Assembly: GCA_002293545.1 (NCBI GenBank) | Contig: DBDL01000094.1 | Location: 1-13,953 of the forward strand | Length of the DNA: 13,953 nt | Source: Lachnoclostridium sp. UBA933 | GTDB taxonomy: Bacteria > Bacillota > Clostridia > Lachnospirales > Lachnospiraceae | Reading direction: 5' to 3' | Shown here: one piece after another, positions 13,619 to 13,953 of the stretch | Position numbering within the stretch: position 1 is the first letter of the stretch | How the letters are laid out: every line of letters starts with the position of its first letter | Made by a program: the position numbers and the translations under genes | The notes under the pieces: model-generated | What the model was told of the DNA's origin: nothing | Databases searched by the model: none | Seen by the model: the letters and a program-made list of their open reading frames with translations, nothing else

Positions 13619-13953
13619 ATGTCAATAGACCAAAAGTATTCCCACCGAATGACATCAAAGACCTTACATGTTACAGATTCCAATCATAATCCTCTTGCCG
13701 GCGCTCCCGTATCCGTGAAGCAGACAAACCACCAATTCCTGTTTGCCTGCGGTGCGTTTCAGGCGGTATCGGTTGCCAATCCGGACGTAACACTTACCGG
13801 TGAAGAAAGGCTTCCGAATGAAACTTTTATGGAAAAATGGCTGACGCTTTTCAATGCGGGTACGTTACCTTTTTACTGGCTGCGTTTTGAGCCGGAACGG
13901 GGGAACCCCAGAACAAAAGAGCTGATGAATGCCGCCAAATGGCTGAAAGAAAG
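13619..13953 (+). CDS. GH10-type glycoside hydrolase, N-terminal part (runs off right edge)
   Basis: The first 111 codons are present. The start ATG follows AGGAGA by about nine bases. After a short polar N-terminus comes a beta-rich segment (about 15-45, LHVTDSNHNPLAGAPVSV and NHQFLFACGAF), then the opening of a (beta/alpha)8 barrel with FNAGTLPFYWLRFEPERGNP (about 79-98). This strand matches the start of GH10 xylanase-like barrels, where the NxATLPFYW-FEPE-G-P pattern is characteristic. There is no signal peptide, so the enzyme is probably cytoplasmic and acts on imported xylo-oligosaccharides or related glycans. The catalytic glutamates lie beyond the window, so activity cannot be confirmed. 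Confidence 0.75.
   Translation, partial: MSIDQKYSHRMTSKTLHVTDSNHNPLAGAPVSVKQTNHQFLFACGAFQAVSVANPDVTLTGEERLPNETFMEKWLTLFNAGTLPFYWLRFEPERGNPRTKELMNAAKWLKE

Noticed and set aside
1..13953. CRISPR array, tRNA, rRNA, insertion sequence or phage genes
   Set aside because: No regular long repeats with spacers, cloverleaf sequences, transposase motifs or terminal inverted repeats were seen.

Overview
The window looks like chromosomal DNA of an endospore-forming member of the Clostridia, probably Lachnospiraceae- or Ruminococcaceae-like. The reasons are a spoIIID gene behind a sigma-E-type promoter, clostridial-style variants of PurA, GlnA and HisH/HisF, an ANTAR regulator directly after glnA, and a cytoplasmic-looking GH10 glycoside hydrolase at the right edge. 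The placement rests on remembered family features, not on a search.

Layout, right to left along the minus strand. An apparently single transcription unit fills positions 1 to 11703: purC, purB, purA, an Lrp/AsnC regulator, a class I aminotransferase, glmS, glnA, an ANTAR antiterminator, purF, hisH and hisF. HisF runs off the left edge. Junctions are tight: overlaps of 8, 4, 11 and 7 bases at purC/purB, lrp/aminotransferase, ANTAR/purF and hisH/hisF, and gaps of 14 to 74 bases elsewhere. No convincing internal terminator or promoter was seen.

The genes share a metabolic logic. PurC and PurA consume aspartate, PurB serves both of those steps, and the aminotransferase may help supply aspartate. 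GlmS, PurF and HisH consume glutamine, which GlnA makes, and an ANTAR protein follows glnA. HisHF releases AICAR, which is also the product of PurC plus PurB. The unit therefore reads as a nitrogen-donor, purine and AICAR cluster and not as a plain purine operon. HisF carries Gln where the catalytic Asp130 is expected.

The 488 bases between purC and spoIIID hold no long gene but are rich in signals. There is a purC-proximal promoter, a perfect sigma-A promoter (TTGACA, 17 bases, TATAAT) driving a roughly 111-nt rod-like RNA that ends in a U run, an upstream promoter with a possible 9-codon ORF, and the spoIIID terminator. The RNA was not recognised as a known family and is the best candidate for something undescribed.

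Further right are spoIIID (probable TTG start, sigma-E-type promoter), a Cof-type HAD phosphatase, and a divergent intergenic region with phased direct repeats and a palindrome. These precede the start of a plus-strand GH10 gene that leaves the window on the right.
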